23,276 bases of DNA. Source: JAJXSS01 sp964547135. GTDB lineage: Bacteria > Planctomycetota > Phycisphaerae > Phycisphaerales > Phycisphaeraceae. Shown here in pieces: positions 22,179 to 23,276 of this stretch (the stretch's first letter is position 1; each line of letters starts with the position of its first letter). A model generated the notes under the pieces. The model had not been told where the DNA came from and made no database searches. It saw only the letters and a program-made list of their open reading frames with translations. The stretch spans positions 1 through 23,276 of the forward strand of contig CAZJMK010000062.1 in the NCBI GenBank assembly GCA_964547135.1, in the 5' to 3' direction. Made by a program: the position numbers and the translations under genes.

Positions 22179-23033
22179 ATGCTCAAACGTTCAATGCTCT
22201 TTCGTGTTCTGCGTATCGCTCTGGTCACCCTGCTGATCTGTTTTCCGGTCTGGTGGACCTACCTTTACCTCATGCAGGACCGCATGATTTTTCCCATCAT
22301 GCACATGGGCCACCGTCAGCCGCCCACCATCCCCTCACAAGCCCAACCACTCCAACGCACCATCCCCGATGGCATCGTCGAAGCCTGGTACTTCCCACCG
22401 CCTTCCACCACCGTCGGTTCCCCCGGTTCCCCCGGTTCCCCCGGCCCGCTCCTTGTTTACCTGCATGGCAACGGTGAAACCATCGCCGACCTTCATCTTC
22501 ACACCATGCGCTTTCAATCCCTGGGTCTGGGCGTCCTGCTCATCGAATATCGCGGCTACGGCAGCTCCCACGGCCATCCCGGTCAATCCGTCATCACCGA
22601 CGATGCCCACTGGTTCCTCCAACAAACCCTCGATATTCCCGACATCGACCCCCAACGCATCATCTACTTTGGTCGCTCGCTTGGCGGAGCCGTCGCCGCT
22701 GATCTGGCCACACGCCATCAACCCGCCGCCATGATCCTCGAAAGCACCTTCACCAGCATGTCCGCCATGGCCCGTCGCTACCTCGCCCCGCCCTTCCTCA
22801 TCCGTCACCCCTTCCGCACCGACCACGCCGTATCTCAACTGAACATCCCCATCCTTCTTCTCCACGGCCAGCATGACAAACTCATTCCCCTCGCCCACGC
22901 CCATCGCCTGCACCAACTTGCCCAGCAATCCACCCTGATCACTCTCGACGGCGATCACGACAACTACACCCCGCAAGCCTGGCAGCAATACTGGTCCGCC
23001 ATCGAATCGTTTTTACAACCCTACCTGAAGTGA
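22179..23033 (+). CDS. Membrane-anchored alpha/beta hydrolase (BEM46/ABHD13-like)
   Basis: 284 residues. One N-terminal membrane helix (about 10-31), then an alpha/beta hydrolase: LVYLHGNGE (92-100, oxyanion region), EYRGYGSSHG, nucleophile Ser167 in GRSLGG, Asp233 in HGQHDKLIP, and His260 in GDHDN. The catalytic triad is complete, so it is probably an active serine hydrolase on an ester or amide, facing the periplasm or the membrane surface; substrate unknown. Oddity: a SPG triplet repeat at 80-89 encoded by three exact 9-bp copies. It is divergent from the envelope operon and ends about 20 bases before a strong hairpin. Confidence 0.92.
   Translation: MLKRSMLFRVLRIALVTLLICFPVWWTYLYLMQDRMIFPIMHMGHRQPPTIPSQAQPLQRTIPDGIVEAWYFPPPSTTVGSPGSPGSPGPLLVYLHGNGETIADLHLHTMRFQSLGLGVLLIEYRGYGSSHGHPGQSVITDDAHWFLQQTLDIPDIDPQRIIYFGRSLGGAVAADLATRHQPAAMILESTFTSMSAMARRYLAPPFLIRHPFRTDHAVSQLNIPILLLHGQHDKLIPLAHAHRLHQLAQQSTLITLDGDHDNYTPQAWQQYWSAIESFLQPYLK
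22415..22441 (+). repeat. 9-bp in-frame tandem repeat, three copies
   Basis: CGGTTCCCC three times without change, inside the hydrolase gene, encoding Gly-Ser-Pro units between the membrane stalk and the catalytic domain. Slippage would add or remove three residues without a frameshift. Confidence 0.9.
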
Positions 23034-23053
23034 ATTCAACATCACTTACCCCC

Positions 23054-23074
23054 CCCCCGGTCATTGACCGGGGG
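23054..23074 (+). terminator. Hairpin after the hydrolase gene
   Basis: CCCCCGGTC-ATT-GACCGGGGG, a perfect 9-bp stem with a 3-base loop, about 20 bases past the stop. It follows a run of ten C (23049-23058) and has no T-tract, so termination may depend on structure alone. Confidence 0.55.
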
Positions 23075-23192
23075 CTGAATGCCGGATACCACGCACCGTT
23101 CCCCCTTGCGTTTTTCCGCAACCATGGTCGTAACTCCGCCTGATGCAGGCTATGATTCAACCTGAACTTGGCAACAACGACGAGGTATTGCA

Positions 23193-23276
23193 ATGACGGA
23201 TGAACAATCCGGCCATGGTCGTGGTTTCAGCTATGTAGCGACCTGTCAACCCGGGTCGGGTTGTTCATCGTTGATC
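23193..23276 (+). CDS. Start of a plus-strand ORF, cut by the window end
   Basis: 28 codons open to the window end, beginning MTDEQSGHGRGFSYV. GAGG lies eight bases before the ATG, a reasonable ribosome binding site. Too short to assign a family; residues ATCQPGSGCSS give a Cys-Gly-rich patch. Confidence 0.5.
   Translation, partial: MTDEQSGHGRGFSYVATCQPGSGCSSLI

Noticed and set aside
22335..22988. 217-codon minus-strand frame opposite the hydrolase
   Set aside because: The plus strand carries a full catalytic triad with correct spacing; the minus frame is Gly/Val-rich antisense.

Overview
The window looks like the chromosome of a planctomycete, most likely of the Phycisphaerae type. Four things suggest this: a Ser/Thr kinase fused to a GspE/MshE-like N-terminal region, a small basic protein of the kind found across the Planctomycetes-Verrucomicrobia-Chlamydiae group, a zinc ribbon of the CxxCGYDLxGS...CPECG type common in planctomycetes, and very repeat-rich intergenic DNA. 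This is inferred from protein families; there is no rRNA or tRNA here to confirm it.

Layout. Positions 68-9138 are a long run of minus-strand genes. In transcription order they are a Kef-type antiporter fused to a PTS IIA-like domain, aqpZ, aat and acpS (the last two overlapping), a SPOR-like membrane protein coupled to the small basic protein, a class I aminotransferase, and a membrane-anchored Ser/Thr kinase. Between them lie dense intergenic repeats: arrays with 8-bp and 7-bp units and a dispersed 26-bp palindromic element.

Positions 9548-11710 break the pattern. Four short ORFs of mostly unknown function all lie on the plus strand and are separated by sites with the layout of integron attC sites: an inverse core ending in TAAC, complementary arms with an unpaired base, a long structured loop and a terminal GTTAGGG core. 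The best site is at 11072-11198. No integrase gene is present, so this looks like a CALIN-type cassette array (attC sites lacking a nearby integrase). It ends in a truncated attC next to a REP-like hairpin.

From 11807 minus-strand genes resume: a GDP-mannose 3,5-epimerase-like enzyme preceded by an MFS transporter, then a probable envelope/export operon at 14742-22094. In transcription order that operon has a large secreted/membrane protein, an ABC ATPase, a double-length ABC-2 permease and an exported HEAT-repeat protein. A divergent plus-strand alpha/beta hydrolase follows, and the window ends in the first codons of another plus-strand ORF.

The most unusual content is the cassette array with uncharacterised cassette proteins, and the intergenic repeat system built from octamer units.
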